Shown: piece after piece, positions 1-43,150 of the stretch | How the letters are laid out: every line of letters starts with the position of its first letter | Numbering within the stretch: position 1 is the stretch's first letter | Assembly: GCA_963978895.1 (NCBI GenBank) | Contig: OZ022241.1 | Coordinates: 10,432,356 to 10,496,355 of the forward strand | Direction: 5' to 3' | Length of the DNA stretch: 64,000 bases | Source: Erpobdella octoculata | Taxonomy: Eukaryota; Annelida; Clitellata; Hirudinida; Erpobdellidae | Translations under genes and position numbers: made by a program | Notes under the pieces: model-generated | Database searches by the model: none | What the model saw: only the letters and a program-made list of their open reading frames with translations | Told to the model about the DNA's origin: nothing

Positions 1-421
1 GTCTGTGTGACGTCATCAGGTGGTTGACCTGATCGATCGGGTCGATTTTTTTCCGTGACTTTTGAACTCGCCTCTGTTGGAGGTTGTTGATTCGTTGCTG
101 ATGTTGTTTGGAGCTGTTTAGTTTGATTGCTTGGCTGCTTGAAGCAGGATTTCTTCTGTTTCTTTTTTTCTGCTTTGAACCTCAAAAATAAGGTCGCATA
201 ATTTTATATTAAAAAAGAATATGCCGACATATCAAATTTGTTTAATAAAATAAAATTGAGTTCATAAACAAAACAACATTTTAAAAAAATGAGGAAAACT
301 ACGGCATCTTTGGATCATCCATTCCACCTTTCTCACCTGTGGGCCACTACAGAAAAACTACAAAAGCCGACATATTTAGCGTTTTCGAACAAGCACTTGC
401 AAACATGTTGTATGAAACATT
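1..421. other. Unassigned AT-rich flank
   Basis: No convincing exon, RNA gene or transposon terminus is visible here. The sequence is AT-rich with T runs and leads into the 36-bp satellite. Confidence 0.5.
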
Positions 422-592
422 CAATAAATATGTAATACATACCTACAATATATTATCTAATAAATATGTAATACATACCTACAATCTATTATCTAATAAA
501 TATGTAATACATACCTACAATCTATTATCTAATAAATATGTAATACCTACAGTCTATTATCTAATAAATATTTAATACATACCTACAGTCTA
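422..592. repeat. 36-bp tandem repeat, left part
   Basis: Four to five near-identical copies of a 36-bp unit containing AATAAATATGTAATACATAC, each ending TTATCT. The unit is a multiple of three, which is why a 78-residue repetitive ORF appears; I do not regard it as a gene. The array stops at 592 and resumes in register at 2609, interrupted by a Helitron. Confidence 0.9.
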
Positions 593-2608
593 TCTATATA
601 TATAAAAGAACATGTCCTGACTGACTGATAATCAACGCCGAGCTCAAATGCCTCATCCCAAGAACGTGAAATTTGGAACCTATATTACTTTTATAGCATA
701 AGCACCCACTAAGAAAGGATTTTTGAAAATTTTGCTCCTGAGAGGATGAAACTGAAAAACAAACGTTTTTCTAAAACAACGTATATCTCGAAAACCAAAA
801 ACGAAGGGCTTTTGAAATTTGGTATCTAAATTCTTTTTAAAAATTGAGAAAATACGTTTCACCATTTTTTGAAAATTTGGGTTCAGGACCTCAAATGTGG
901 GGTTGAAAATAGGGTTATTTGTTTTTTGTTTTTTTTTTAAATTACTGCTACTCAAAAACTGTAAGTGCTATAGATGTAAAAATTAATATTTAGTTAGTAT
1001 CTACTCAATAAATAAAGATAGACGTGTTTGACCATTTTTGAAAATTTGGTTTCCAGGACCTCAAATTTGGGGTGGAAAATAGGGTTATTTGTTTTTTTTA
1101 AATAACTGCTACTCACAAACTGCAAATGCTACAGATGTAAAATTAGTATTCAATATCTACTCAAAAAATAATGATATACGTGTTTCACCATTTTTGAAAA
1201 TTTGGTTTCCGGGACCTCTAATGTGAAGTTGTAAATAAATTTATTTGTTTTTTTTTTAGAATAACTGCAACTTAAAAACTGTAAGTGCTACTGATGTAAA
1301 AAGTAGTATTTAGTATTTACTCAAAAAATAAAGATATACGTGTTTTACCATTTTTGAATATTTGGTTTCCAGGACCTCAAGTGTGGGGTAAAAAAAACTA
1401 AAAATGTAAAAGTTTAAAATTTTTTTTCTAAAACAAGGCATATCTCAAAAACAAAAATGAGGGGCTTTTAAAATTTGGTATTTAGATTCTTCCTAAAAAA
1501 ATAAAAAGACACGTGTGTCACCATTTTTAAAATATCTGGTTTCCAGGACCTCAAAAGTGGGGTGGAAAATAGGGTTATTTGTTTTCTAGAATAACTGCTA
1601 CTCAAAAACTGTGAATGATACACATGTAAAAATTAGTATTTAGTATCTACTCAAAAAATAAAGATATACCTATTTTATCAATTTGTAATAATTTGGTTTT
1701 GAGGACCTCAAATGTGGGGTGGAAAAAAGAATTTGATTGAAAACCATAAAAACTAAAAGTGTTAAAGTTTTGCAATTTGGTACTGAGATTATTTTTACAA
1801 AATAACAAAATAGGTACATGTTTTATTAATTATTGAAAATTTGGTTTCCAGGACTTCAAATGTGGGGGGAGGGAATAGGGTTTATTTTTTTGTAAAAAAA
1901 ACTGCGACTCTGAAACTAAAAATACTACAAATATACAAATTATTAACTAGATACTACTTAGAAGATAAAGTTACAAATTTTTACAATTTTTTTTTGTTCT
2001 GGCTTCCAGGGCTACAAATGTAAAGCGGAGAAAAAGATTAAATTTACTAGAAAACTCAATAATTGAAAAGGTAAAAACATTAAAATTCAGTATTAAGGTT
2101 TTTTTTACAAAATTATAAGATACGCGTTTAATTATTTTTTCGAAAAATTAGTTTCCGAGTAGCGGTTTTGTGCCCATTAAAACTGGTTGAATGCAGGACT
2201 TGACTTTTGCGCTTAAGAAACGGGACAGTTCGGGTCTAAATAACAAGCCAGGCCTGAAGTTTTCCGTCTATGAAATAAGCCGGACCGGGTCTAAAAAATC
2301 CGCGTAGGGCACTGTGGGTTAGAGTGCTGCACCGACCGGGCCAGGCCGTGATTTTAGGGTCTTCAGACCGGATGGGACAAACCTGAAGTCAAGGTGGGAC
2401 GGGCCGAGATTTTTCGCCAAGCATATAGAAATTTTAGACCTGTAAAAACGGGCCAGGCCCAAATTAGACTGGCCGTGCAGGCCCTGAAATTGTGGCTTAT
2501 AAAGCGGGCCGGGCCAAGTTGTCGACGTAAAATAATGCCCCGTGCAGTACGCTACTGTGGATGCGTATTCTCTTTTTCAAGCGAGCGAAGCCGCGACGGG
2601 AATGCTAG
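593..2608 (+). mobile_element. Non-autonomous Helitron
   Basis: The 2,016-bp element starts with TCTATATATATAAAAG followed by a CTGACTGACTGAT stretch, typical of Helitron 5' ends. It ends with a GC-rich segment (GCGAAGCCGCGACGGG) and CTAG, typical of 3' ends. The flanks are A and T, and joining them exactly restores the 36-bp satellite unit, so both borders are certain to within a base or two. No RepHel protein is encoded. The interior is diverged tandem repeats plus a GC-rich stretch (2170-2600), so it must have been mobilised by another copy. Confidence 0.85.
680..2160 (+). repeat. Diverged tandem repeats inside the Helitron
   Basis: Roughly eight copies of a 150-170 bp unit, each with variants of TTTGGTTTCCAGGACCTCAA, a GGGTTATTTGTTTTTT stretch and AACTGCTACTCAAAAACTG. 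Copies differ by substitutions and small indels, so the array is old. The short ORFs here (for example 680-955 minus and 1841-2023) are chance reading of the repeat. Confidence 0.8.
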
Positions 2609-2762
2609 TTATCTAATAAATATGTAATACATATCTACAGTGTATAATCTAATAAATATATAATACATACCTACAATCTATTATCTAATAAATATGTAAT
2701 ACATACAATCTACTATCTAATAAATATGTAATACCTACATACCTACAATCTACTATCTAAGC
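2609..2762. repeat. 36-bp tandem repeat, right part
   Basis: Continuation of the 422-592 satellite, resuming with TTATCTAATAAATATG directly after the Helitron CTAG end. About four units, one slightly shortened. Confidence 0.9.
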
Positions 2763-3766
2763 AGTGCTGAGGTAATGGATTACAAAGAAGCTACAAATTC
2801 ATCATACGAAAATAATTACTTTCGTATGTCTTCAATTTCATTTTCTCTCTGTGGAAGCAAAATTTCGAAATCTTAAATTAGCAGAAATTACGTTGTAGTC
2901 CTTGTCGTGTTAAAATTTCAACAAATCTTTGAAAATATAAAAACTTTTCGTCTCGTGTGTTCTTCCGAAATGATTCAAAATGAAAATGAAATTAAAGTTT
3001 CGTTTGATTTTAAAGGAGTTGAAGAAGTTGAAACATGATCTGGCGCGAGATCTGCCTTTGAGCTTTCAACATTCATTGCTGGAATAGAAAGAGACTGTCG
3101 TGAATATCTGACTTGTTAAAATGGAAACAGTTATTTCTTGTAGCTTGTATGCAAGCCCTGTTTTTTTTTGCTGAAACTCTGTACATATATAGAAAAGTTA
3201 ATAAATAATTTCAAGCTGTTTTGTTTGAAATATTTTTTTAAATCAAGCATATTTAATCGTCGGTTTCCAATTAGAAGCCTGGTAATTTATAAGCAGGCTC
3301 TTTTATAGTTGGAGTTATAAATCATCAGATAGTCTCAAGACTGTCTGCGAGTTTCAAATTGTTTGAGAAATTAAATTTAAAAATTGTATTCTTTATGTAG
3401 CTAAATAATCTGTCGTAATAATGCGTGATCTGCTATAATAATTAATCATTAACGGGAATTAAACAAAAATTAGGCAGATGAAATATTTATTGAATGATTG
3501 GTTGAACTTAATTTTAGAAATGAACAGAGAAATGTTAATATTTAAATTCATAAGGAAACATGCAAACAAGTCTGTCTGGAAGAACGGTGGGCAATGGGGG
3601 GGTGGGGAACTCGTGGTCCCAAGCTTACCCGCCATGATTGCCGACATTCTTCGCCTCAGAAGAGGGATTAAATTACGCAAGTCGACATAAATAACACAAA
3701 CATGTTCCTTACAACAAGAAGAATAATGTTTATTCGAAAGAGCAATTCAGCCATTTTTAGGAAATT

Positions 3767-3768
<2 letters not shown>
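2763..3768. other. Intergenic, no gene recognised
   Basis: AT-rich sequence. Short ORFs at 3478-3690 (+) and 3459-3680 (-) overlap each other, lack recognisable domains and are bounded by no clear splice sites. I see nothing supportable. Confidence 0.5.

Positions 3769-3821
<53 letters not shown>
3769..3821. repeat. (CT)n microsatellite
   Basis: About 50 bp of CT repeat with one TTT interruption. The minus-strand RE-repeat ORF crossing it is an artefact of the repeat. Confidence 0.95.
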
Positions 3822-5025
3822 AGTGTGTATGTGTAATGTATGTGCACGTGAGAAAGAGTCGGAAAAATAATTCTCACTCAATGTGTGCATCTGGAAACTT
3901 CCATTTATGGTGACGTAAAAAAGTCACATTCCGAGCACGAGACTCTTTTATATGTACCTACTTACCTACTAGAGTTTGATCGGCGGAAAGTGCCAGTTTT
4001 TTTTTAATCTAGGCTTTATAGTAATAAAATAATCAAATAACACCTAAGCTCTCTCTTCGAATCTAACCAATCAGCGGCGGATCCAAGGAGCCCAGGGGGC
4101 CCCGCTTACAAGTGTTGATAAAAAAATTGAACTTTTAATTTTTTACTTAGCTTGCAATTTCATTGTGTTTGTCTGTATTCTGAGGTTTAATTTTTACTAA
4201 ATTCATCTATCGGCCATCAATAGTTACGATATTTAGAAAATATTTAAGAATTTCGGGCTTAACCGATTTACTGCAAAATACATTTCAAATAGTATCTCAA
4301 AAACATTTAGAGCCCCACCGACAGGTCCATTAAAAAAGTTTCTCATGTCACATACTCTAGCTCTTAAACGGTTTATCTAAATAGGTTCAGACGACTCAAC
4401 AGCAAGTTTTAACAGCAGTAAAACGAAATGCTAACCCGATATTTTTAAAAAGAGAAACCCGAACCCAAAATTTTGAAAATGAGAAACCCGAACTCGACCC
4501 AAACCCGGTGTTTTAAGAAATTAAGACCCGGACCCCGAGCTTTGGAAAATTTAAACAAAATCCCCGGAGTTTTGAAAACTTGGTACATTTATTGAAATCT
4601 ATTATTAAAATCATTTTCAGGCATTTTAGTTTTATGAACAACATTCTTTCTGCAGTGTGGTTCAATCAATATATGAGTAGCGCATCTAAACAGTTGCTTA
4701 GATAAAACGCTGGTTAATGGGTAGATAAATAGAGTTACTTGGGAACAACGCGAGTTAGAATCTGGGTGAGGCTGGGTCGCATCGAGTTAAAATGCAAAAA
4801 TAGTGCAACTGTTCAGTCTCCTCAATTTGTATTCATTATTATTTATTAAAGGTGCAAACATTGGCTTAACTGGCAGCATTTCTACTGCCTTGTTGTAAGA
4901 GACCTGGGTGTGTTTCTCCTTACAAATTTTAAAAACATTTGGTTTGAGGGAGGAAGCAGTTGAGACCTTCTGTACAGCTTAAAGATACTCGCTCGTGAGT
5001 TTGGACCTGCATTTTATATTTATAT
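3822..5025. other. Intergenic with transposon-end-like motifs
   Basis: No gene seen. At 4073 a CAGCGGCGGATCCAAGG stretch resembles hAT terminal repeats, but I find no partner end. At 4430-4570 short AAACCCGAACCC-type motifs recur, similar in style to the GC motifs at 2340-2520 and 13200-13345. Confidence 0.4.
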
Positions 5026-5037
5026 ATATTATTATTA

Positions 5038-6141
5038 TTATTTAGTCCGTAGCCGGCTCATGTGGAGGAGGATGTCCTCGCAGCCCATACGCTGCTGTCG
5101 GTGCCACGGGACCACGAATGCCTTCCACGACAATCTTCCATTTTCCTCGGTCGGCTGCAGCCCTCTCGCCCCATCGGCGGTCAGTCGCTTCCTCTTGAGG
5201 TCCCCATCAATAATTTTTAACCATGTTTTCTTTGATGCCGAACGTTGGATGCGCCAGCCAGGCGGTCGTTCCCGCCAAAGTAAACTATTGGGAAGCCGTT
5301 TACCATCCATTCGGCAGACATGCCCGAACCACCGTAGTCGCCGTTTTTGGATGTGTTCGTCGATCAGTGGTTGTCGATCACACCGTTCACGGATCGTCTC
5401 GTTTCGAATGCGGTCGCAGAAGGAGACTCCCAGTATTCGCCGTAGGCATTGCATTTGGAATACTTCAAGTCCATTCACATCGGATTTAAGCAATGTCCAT
5501 GTCTCCGAGCCATATAGGAGGATTGGAAGAATCAATGTTTGGTAAAGACGAATTTTTGTCTTGATTGCAATGTTCATTCTATTCCAGACGCACCATCTGA
5601 GCGTCGCAAATGCCGCAGTCGCCTGGCCAACGCGGCTGTGGACGTCGGCCGACGAAGACGTTTTCTTTTCTCGCACGATCGATCCATGGTATTTAAATTT
5701 TTTCACTTGCTCGATCTGGATATCATTTAGGTGGACATGAGCTGGCGACCCGTCCGTTGTTAATACCTTGGTCTTCTCGGCGTTGATCTTTAGGCCGTAT
5801 GACTTGGCAATATCGGCGATGTCGTATAGGCAATCTGTAGCTTCCACGTCGGTGTCGGCGAATACGGCGCTATCGTCCGCGAACATCAGATCAGTGACAA
5901 AGTTGTTTTTGTCGTATTGAACACCACGCCTTCCTTCGAACGATTTCCTCATGATCGCATCGATCAGAACGTTAAATAACAGCGGAGAGGCGACGTCTCC
6001 CTGCCGGACACCGATTTGAATGGTAAACTCGTCCGATAGGTCGTTTCGAATTCGGATGCAGCTGGTCGAACCACTATACGACGCTCGTAACAAACGGATG
6101 ACTTTCGGTGGTATGTTTTCTCTTTCCAATGCCGTCCACAA
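5038..6141 (-). pseudogene. RTE reverse transcriptase, C-terminal half
   Basis: 367-residue open stretch with the IGVRQGD box, the FADD catalytic motif, the GLKINAEKTK segment and the RRLRWFGHV C-terminal motif of RTE-like LINEs. It is in the same frame as the preceding piece (6148-6360) and is separated from it only by a TAG stop after DCIH, where a CAG codon would give the usual HxPxLW continuation. The antisense ORFs over this interval are shadows. Confidence 0.85.
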
Positions 6142-6147
6142 TGCTGG

Positions 6148-6360
6148 CTAATGGATGCAGTCGAAAGCCGATTTGAAGTCGATGAAGACAACGACAGTCC
6201 GCCGGCCACATCGAACCCTCTCTTCTACAAGTTGGCATAGTGCGAAGATTTGATCGATGCATCCACGATTCGGTCGAAATCCGGCCTGTTCCTCACGGCA
6301 CGATTGTTCACAATGTTTTTTGTATTCGTGACTAAATGATCTTCGTAAATACTTTCCCAA
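6148..6360 (-). pseudogene. RTE reverse transcriptase, fingers/palm segment
   Basis: Contains EEQAGFRPNRGCID and VVVFIDFKSAFD, the standard RT motif A neighbourhood with its catalytic Asp. It is shifted in frame relative to the upstream piece and followed by a nonsense codon. Confidence 0.85.
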
Positions 6361-7204
6361 CGATTGAAAGGAGACTAATATCGCGGTAGTTTTTGCATTC
6401 CCGACTGTCTCCTTTCTTCAAAATGGGAACGACGATCGCTTTCTTCCACGCTGATGGTACGCACTCCGTGTCCCAAATGCATGTCAATAAGGCGTGTAGA
6501 CGTTGTAATAGAATGTCACCACCAGCTTTGATCATCTCGGCTGTAATTTGATCGATGCCCGGCCCTTTTTCGTTCTTGAACGATTTGACGGCCGCTTTCA
6601 CTTCCGCAGTTGTTGGTACGTCGACGGGAAATGGGATCTGCGGTTGATCGATTTGTGGTGGGTCCGCGGCTGTGCCGGCAGGCGGATCGTGACTGTATAG
6701 TTCGTGGAAGAATTCCCGCCACCTCTGTAATCGTTCGAAGGACAAACTAACAAACTTTCCATCCGTTTTCCTGATGTTATCGTTGATCGATTTCGTTCTT
6801 CCGCCCAAACGTCGTAGTGTCTGATACAATGTTCGATATTCATGTCGTGACGCGGCTTCTTCCATTTCGACTGCAACATCGTTCCAATACGCCTCTTGCT
6901 CGATTTTCATTTTCCGCCTAACCTCTTGATTAAGTCGCCGGTATTGTTCGAAATCGACGTCCTTGATTCTTTTCCGCTCAGCTACCAAATCCAGACACTC
7001 ACCCGAAATCCATGGCTGCGTTCGTCGACGGATCGGCGGACATAACGGCGCCGCACATTCTATGACGGATTTGGTTATTTGTTTTTCTTCATCGTTGACA
7101 TTGTCCAATGTATTGAGGATCGGAAACTTGTTCGATAAAGCAAGCTGGAATTCGTGTTGAACTGCCGGATCGCGTAGGCACTTCCAGTTACTTTTTACAG
7201 CCAC
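6332..7204 (-). pseudogene. RTE linker and RT N-terminus
   Basis: A 290-residue stretch covering the region between endonuclease and RT, with RRRTQPWISGECLDL, FKNEKGPGIDQITAEMIK and WKKAIVVPILKKGDS, all standard for RTE/CFDP2-like reverse transcriptases. It is in frame with the endonuclease pieces; a TGA near 7233 separates them. Confidence 0.85.
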
Positions 7205-7234
7205 CGCCGGCGTCTTCTTCTTTGCTTTTTGAAG

Positions 7235-8074
7235 TCAAAGTTGTACTTTGGCCCGCTCGAGGTAATGATCAGATCCGCAATCAGGGCCACGCATTGCTCG
7301 AACGTCGTTGAGCGTCGATCGAAAACGCTTGTTGATCAGAACGTAGTCGAGCATGGCCGAATCTTTCTCCGACGGGTTTCTCCACGTGAGCCGATGCTTT
7401 TTCGGGTGTTGGAAGAGGCTGTTGCCAATGACGAGGTTGTTTACTGACGCAAACGACAACAGTCGCTGCCCATTGTTGTTGATTTTTCCGTAGCCGTATC
7501 GTCCAAGCGTTTTTTCCCAACCACTACGGTTGTCGCTGACGTGGGCGTTAAAGTCGCCTGCCAATATGGTAACTTCGGTTTGCGGTATAGAATCAGTCGC
7601 AGCTTGTAGATCGGCGTAAAAAGCGTCTTTTGCAACATCTGAGCTTGTTTCGGTCGGCGCTTAGACGGATAGGATGTGTGTCTTGATTGTGCCATCGATG
7701 GAAAGGACTGCCAGACGTTTAGAAATTAGATGGAAGGTGAGGACGCTGTGGGCAGCCCGCTGGCCGACCATAAATCCAACACCCGCCTCTCGCTTGTCAC
7801 CACCGGAGTAGAAGAGCGTAATAGTCTCGTCGGTCGTCGGCGGACTAATCGTCATCGTCCCGGATCCCGTGAGTCGTAGTTCCGATATGGCGGCGATCGA
7901 TATTTTGTAATTGGTAATTTCGGTGGCGATAATCTCCTTTTGCCCGACGTTCCACGCGGCGATTCGTATTTCATTCTTTGGTTTGATAAATTTAGTCGTT
8001 CGGCCAGTAGTCCACTTTTTGTCCACACTATGGGTCCCCAATGCTGACACATCGGCTGCCCAACTTTGCGTCAT
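7235..8074 (-). pseudogene. RTE apurinic-like endonuclease
   Basis: Two in-frame pieces (8074-7661 and 7564-7235). The first has RIAAWNVG, ISELRLTGSG and AGVGFMV; the second has AGDFNAHVSDNRSGWE, LDYVLINKRFRS and GSDHYL. They are separated by a TAA where a VYAPT motif would normally lie, so a single base change explains the break. Confidence 0.85.
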
Positions 8075-8300
8075 TTTCTGTCACGATGACATCGTTGTTG
8101 CCAATGCTAGACTCAACATCAGCATCTTCAATGTGGTCTTCTTCATTATCAGATTGCCCTTGATCATCGCAACCTTTTTGTAGGAGATCATCAGTATTAG
8201 TAATAGTGCTATTTTGAGACAGAAGACAGAACGTTGTTTTGAAGCCTGACAGTTCAGCTGTGACTGCATTGGCATCAGCTCCATAGAATTGGCAAATCAT
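8028..8300 (-). other. Open frame upstream of the RTE, unknown
   Basis: A 90-residue minus-strand frame overlapping the RTE start in another frame. It is acidic in its second half (DNEEDHIEDADVESS). The start (ICQFYGADANAVTAEL) faintly recalls hAT-derived DUF4371/ZMYM1-like proteins, and an AAACAG acceptor-like site lies just upstream on the minus strand. It may be a fragment into which the RTE inserted. I cannot assign it. Confidence 0.25.
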
Positions 8301-8369
8301 TTCAATGTCAAAACTGTTTATTAAATGCTTTTATTTAACTTCCTCAATTAAAATTAATCAAATCAAAAT

Positions 8370-8745
8370 AATCAATTTGTTTATGTATAAGTCACCAGAG
8401 GTCCAAAATAATTAACCAGTACGGATGTTTATGCATAAGTCGAAAATTAAATCAATTAAAATTAATCAAATCAAATTAATCAAGTTGACCGTTACAGTTA
8501 GACGCAAATTCAACTAATATTCATCTACATAGAGCTTTGAAACTTTCAGAATAGCTGTATTCTCGATAACAATATATGAATAAAGTGTTTTAGATAACAA
8601 CTAATCCATGGCATCGAGTTAAATTTATGAATTTTAATTTTATATGAAAGAAATAAACAATATAAAAGATTGAGCGTAACGGTTGTTTTAGATTCAAAAA
8701 TTTTAGTTCGTTGACTCAGATAAAAAGGCAAATAAAAGCATATAT
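8370..8745 (-). repeat. Dispersed repeat family A, copy 1
   Basis: About 370 bp matching 29395-29770 in inverted orientation. Shared blocks include AGCTTTGAAACTTTCAGAAT, the GACCGTTACAG block and GATTCAAAAA...TTCGTTGACTCAG. It is non-coding and probably a short non-autonomous transposon. Confidence 0.8.
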
Positions 8746-8882
8746 TTTACATTTATTTTTTAACATTACTTGTAGATTTATCACTAAAGAGAGTCTGAGG
8801 TGTGAACGACAATTGCTGCATGAATGTAAGATTCTGTTGCCTAAATCTGCTACACATCTGAAACTTTTTTAACCGTAAAACT

Positions 8883-8919
8883 AAAGCTCTGGGGGGGGGG
8901 ATTTCCCCCCCCCCCAGCT
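8883..8919. repeat. G10/C11 hairpin
   Basis: A run of ten G and a run of eleven C separated by ATTT, flanked by AAAGCT and AGCTTT arms. This forms a near-perfect inverted repeat. It could be a transposon subterminal hairpin or a misassembled homopolymer. Confidence 0.7.
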
Positions 8920-9277
8920 TTGCGAGGAAGCATTTGCCTCCTAACCCCCTCCCCCTGGGCGCCCTGGAGATCAGTAGATCTCACTCAAACGCGTTTTACT
9001 TTTCGCTGATTGTCTAACGATTTTTTTAAATTAATGTATTTATTTAATGAGACACAATAATAATAAAACGATTTTTTCCCGTTACAGTTTTTACACTAAA
9101 CATGTAAAAACTTTATTGCATGAAAACATTTTGAATAATTTAATAAAAATCAATAAAACAGCACATCGCTTAAAAACTCTCAATTTTTCAAATTCTGAAA
9201 GTAGCCATTATAATTTATTTCTCACGGCCGAGTCATCTAAATTGCGTGTTTTATTTTAGTACTGTGTAATTCAGAAA

Positions 9278-40442
<31,165 letters not shown>

Positions 40443-43148
40443 TTATGAAGTTTAAGTAGAGCAAATTCTGTAGAATGACAAATTCGAAAACTTGATTGAG
40501 AAAAGAAAAAGTAAAGAAAATTTAGGTAAGAGTTTAATTGTTCATAAACAACTTTTTCAACTGATTGACTAGGTTGAGTTAGGTGCAAGATGGCGTCTCT
40601 CAGTTCAAACGTGGATATAGATAAAGATTTTTTCTTGCACTTTTGCACTTTAAGAACAATATCTTAACTTTAAAATTTAGATACGGAGAATTGAGTGGTG
40701 CTAATTTTGATTTAACTCATGCTCCCAAAGGCGCGGTCCCAGGATTTTCTGGTGGGGAATGATGAATTTTAATTTTGGTCAGCAGTCTATCAGATACGTT
40801 ATTTGGGGAGGCAGGCTAGTTCCTCCTCCATTTAACAAAAAAATTTCAAAATTTTTACGCGGCGTTTAGAGTCTTTCCTGCATCACAGCAATCATTTTTC
40901 AACTCTGTGGTAACGTCTAATCCATGTTCAACAATTTTTTTAAGCCATGATACTGTCAGCGATTTTGTAAAATTATATTCTTACTAACGGTGTCGATACA
41001 ATGTTACTTCACTGTCTGCAGCAAAGAATTTTAGAAAATCGTTAGAGAAAAGTCTCATCATGATGACTAATGACTAATTACAACATTTTAGCACACTGGA
41101 GTCGTTTTCCAAACAATTTGAGCAGCTTCCTAAAAGTATAAATGACTTGTCCTGATATTGCAGGTGAGGTCAGTTAAAAACAAACAAATTTTTAGTTGCA
41201 TAAAGCGAGTTAAAGGAGTGACCAACTGGTAGCTGCTTGCTAACATAAAAATGCAAAACGTTTAGAGTTTTTTTTAGAATAAAAAACTCAAACAAGACTG
41301 GAAATTAAACAAGAATTGCTATAGCTGGCTATCCTATATAAGGCATGAAATTCGAGATATCCAGGCAAAACTCAATCAAGCCTATGACCCTTAGGAATAG
41401 TAATGGAATATTAAATGCGGGTTGCCGACGCTGTCAGATTCACTAATATTTTAAAACTATTAAGGTACTTTCTGTGGTGAACTGTTTGTTAATAAGTTTG
41501 CCCTTATATTTTTATTTAAAAAAAATCCACACTTTGGCTGGTGGTGCACACTCTAACTAATTGAGCAGCCTCGGTAGCGATCTACAACCTCATCTTGGCG
41601 CTGTTGTTTTTTCAATCCAGTTAATCTGATCAATACACCATGATTCAGCCTAGATAGATTTAAAGAAGAATCTAACAATGAACCCAAACCGACGCTTCTT
41701 CTTTTGATACAAAGTCAGGTCTTCAGCTGCGACAGAGCGAAGATAACTTCTATCTCCAACTCTTGAGACAAACACATAGTTTTTTGCCAGTATGCGTTGG
41801 GCCTCGTCCAATGAGTGAGTTGTGATTGAAGACCACAATTTAAAAAAATGATGTGCAAACGTATGGGAGATGGTTTCTCATGTCTCTTAGCACTGACTGC
41901 TGTTTCCAGATGCCGGCATTTGTCACTCCGTAAAAATACTGTTGCAGATCGAGCAATAGTTTTTAACGTTGTATAGTTTAAAGTTGTATTTCTTGAGAGT
42001 CCGGGATTAGATCGTGCTGCATGGAAGCATTGCACATGATGCTGGTAAGTGAAAGCAGCTCATCTAAGAATTCTCGTAAAATAAATGCAGGCATTGGTCC
42101 CAAAGTTCAAAATTTCTGAGAACACTGAATACAGAATTTTCAAATAAAAAAGCATGGTTAAAATAAAATGAAAAATAAATCTGTCAGCTTAGTGAACGTC
42201 GGCAGGTCTGCATTTAACATTTCATCCTAGAGTCCTAGACTGTCTTGACTTTCTCTTGAAAAAATGATAGTGACTCTGCATTGATGCTGTTTTCCGCTGA
42301 AAGTTAATTTATACAATTTGCTTGTTGAGGTATATCAAATTTATATTGAGTTACAGATAGACAAATTTTGCTAATTAAATTAATGTTCAGGGTTTTAATT
42401 AAGACAAATCCAACTTGAAAATTTAAGAAAAAGACTAGTGAGTTTTCAAAAGGCAGCCGTTGAACAGCGCCTAATCAAACTGCAGATACTTTAAAAATGA
42501 AAAATAGTACAAATATGAACAAAATCTCAAAATATATTAAATTTACAACATTTTAACCTTAAAATTAGCTGAAAGTTAAATCAGAAAGTTGAATTTGGCA
42601 TTTTCTTTCTATTAAAGTTGATAAGAATCTAAAGGCATTGGACTATGGACTGAACAACTTTTATCAAATTTTTTTGGATTTTTTTGTTTGTTATTCATGT
42701 TAACTTTTTTGACAATTGCTTATTTTCATATTTTGTTTTGTTTTTATTTTGCATTGAGTTATTAAATTAAAAATTTAATTGTAAAAGTTTTTATTTAGAT
42801 TTTAAATATTCTAGAAATATTGTAAAAAAATACGCTTAAACTGATTACTTTATATTTTAATTGCTGTTACAATTTATTAAAATTGTCGTTTCCGTTGATT
42901 TGTTTACTTGTTCTATTAGCTGTTAATTTAATTTAATTAACACTGTAAAAGATTATAAGTAATTAAATTGTTGACATTTGTTATTACTTTTATTAAACTG
43001 GAACCAATAAAAAAAAGCAGCCAATTGAGTCTAATATGGCCAAACGAGCTGTACTGAAATGCCCAGAGCAACGAAAAATGAATCGAAACATTGAAAAAAA
43101 TAACTTAAAGCCTTTAATTTCTTTTTTTCAAAAAGACAGAAGGTGAGC
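40443..43148. other. Downstream of the Ig-like gene, unassigned
   Basis: No element or gene identified. A minus-strand frame at 41715-42035 and another at 41650-41838 overlap and have no domain I know. AAATTTAG|GTAAGA at about 40525 is a good donor-like site preceded by a charged open stretch, but I could not place it in a transcript. Confidence 0.35.
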
Positions 43149-43150
43149 AG

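Larger units (their letters stand above)
5026..8074 (-). mobile_element. RTE-clade LINE, decayed
   Basis: Minus-strand non-LTR retrotransposon. From 8074 downward it encodes an apurinic-type endonuclease (IAAWNVGQ at the start, AGDFNAHV, SDHY), then a linker and a reverse transcriptase (KKAIVVPILKKGDS, AGFRPNRGCID, FADD catalytic box near 5873, RRLRWFGHVCRMD near the end). The stop runs straight into an (AAT)n tail at 5026-5042, as usual for RTE elements. It carries three in-frame stops (near 7662, 7233 and 6148) and one frameshift (near 6340-6360), so it is dead. Its coding GC content is higher than that of its surroundings. The 5' end beyond 8074 is uncertain. Confidence 0.9.

Noticed and set aside
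339..575. 78-codon ORF
   Set aside because: Reads through the 36-bp satellite (NKYVIHTYNLLS repeated); no start context or domain.
422..592. CRISPR array
   Set aside because: Repeats are directly adjacent without spacers and the genome is eukaryotic.
4073..4110. hAT terminal repeat CAGCGGCGGATCC
   Set aside because: No partner end or 8-bp duplication found, so not called as an element.
5060..5730. Plus-strand ORFs of 63-161 codons
   Set aside because: Antisense shadows of the RTE reverse transcriptase; GC-rich coding strands open the opposite frames.
40470..40530. Possible cytoplasmic-tail exon before AATTTAG|GTAAGA
   Set aside because: The stretch is open and charged, but its phase does not join the transmembrane exon and the intervening intron would be about 50-70 bp; too weak.
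41650..42035. Minus-strand ORFs of 62 and 106 codons
   Set aside because: No recognisable domain, overlapping frames, no splice support.
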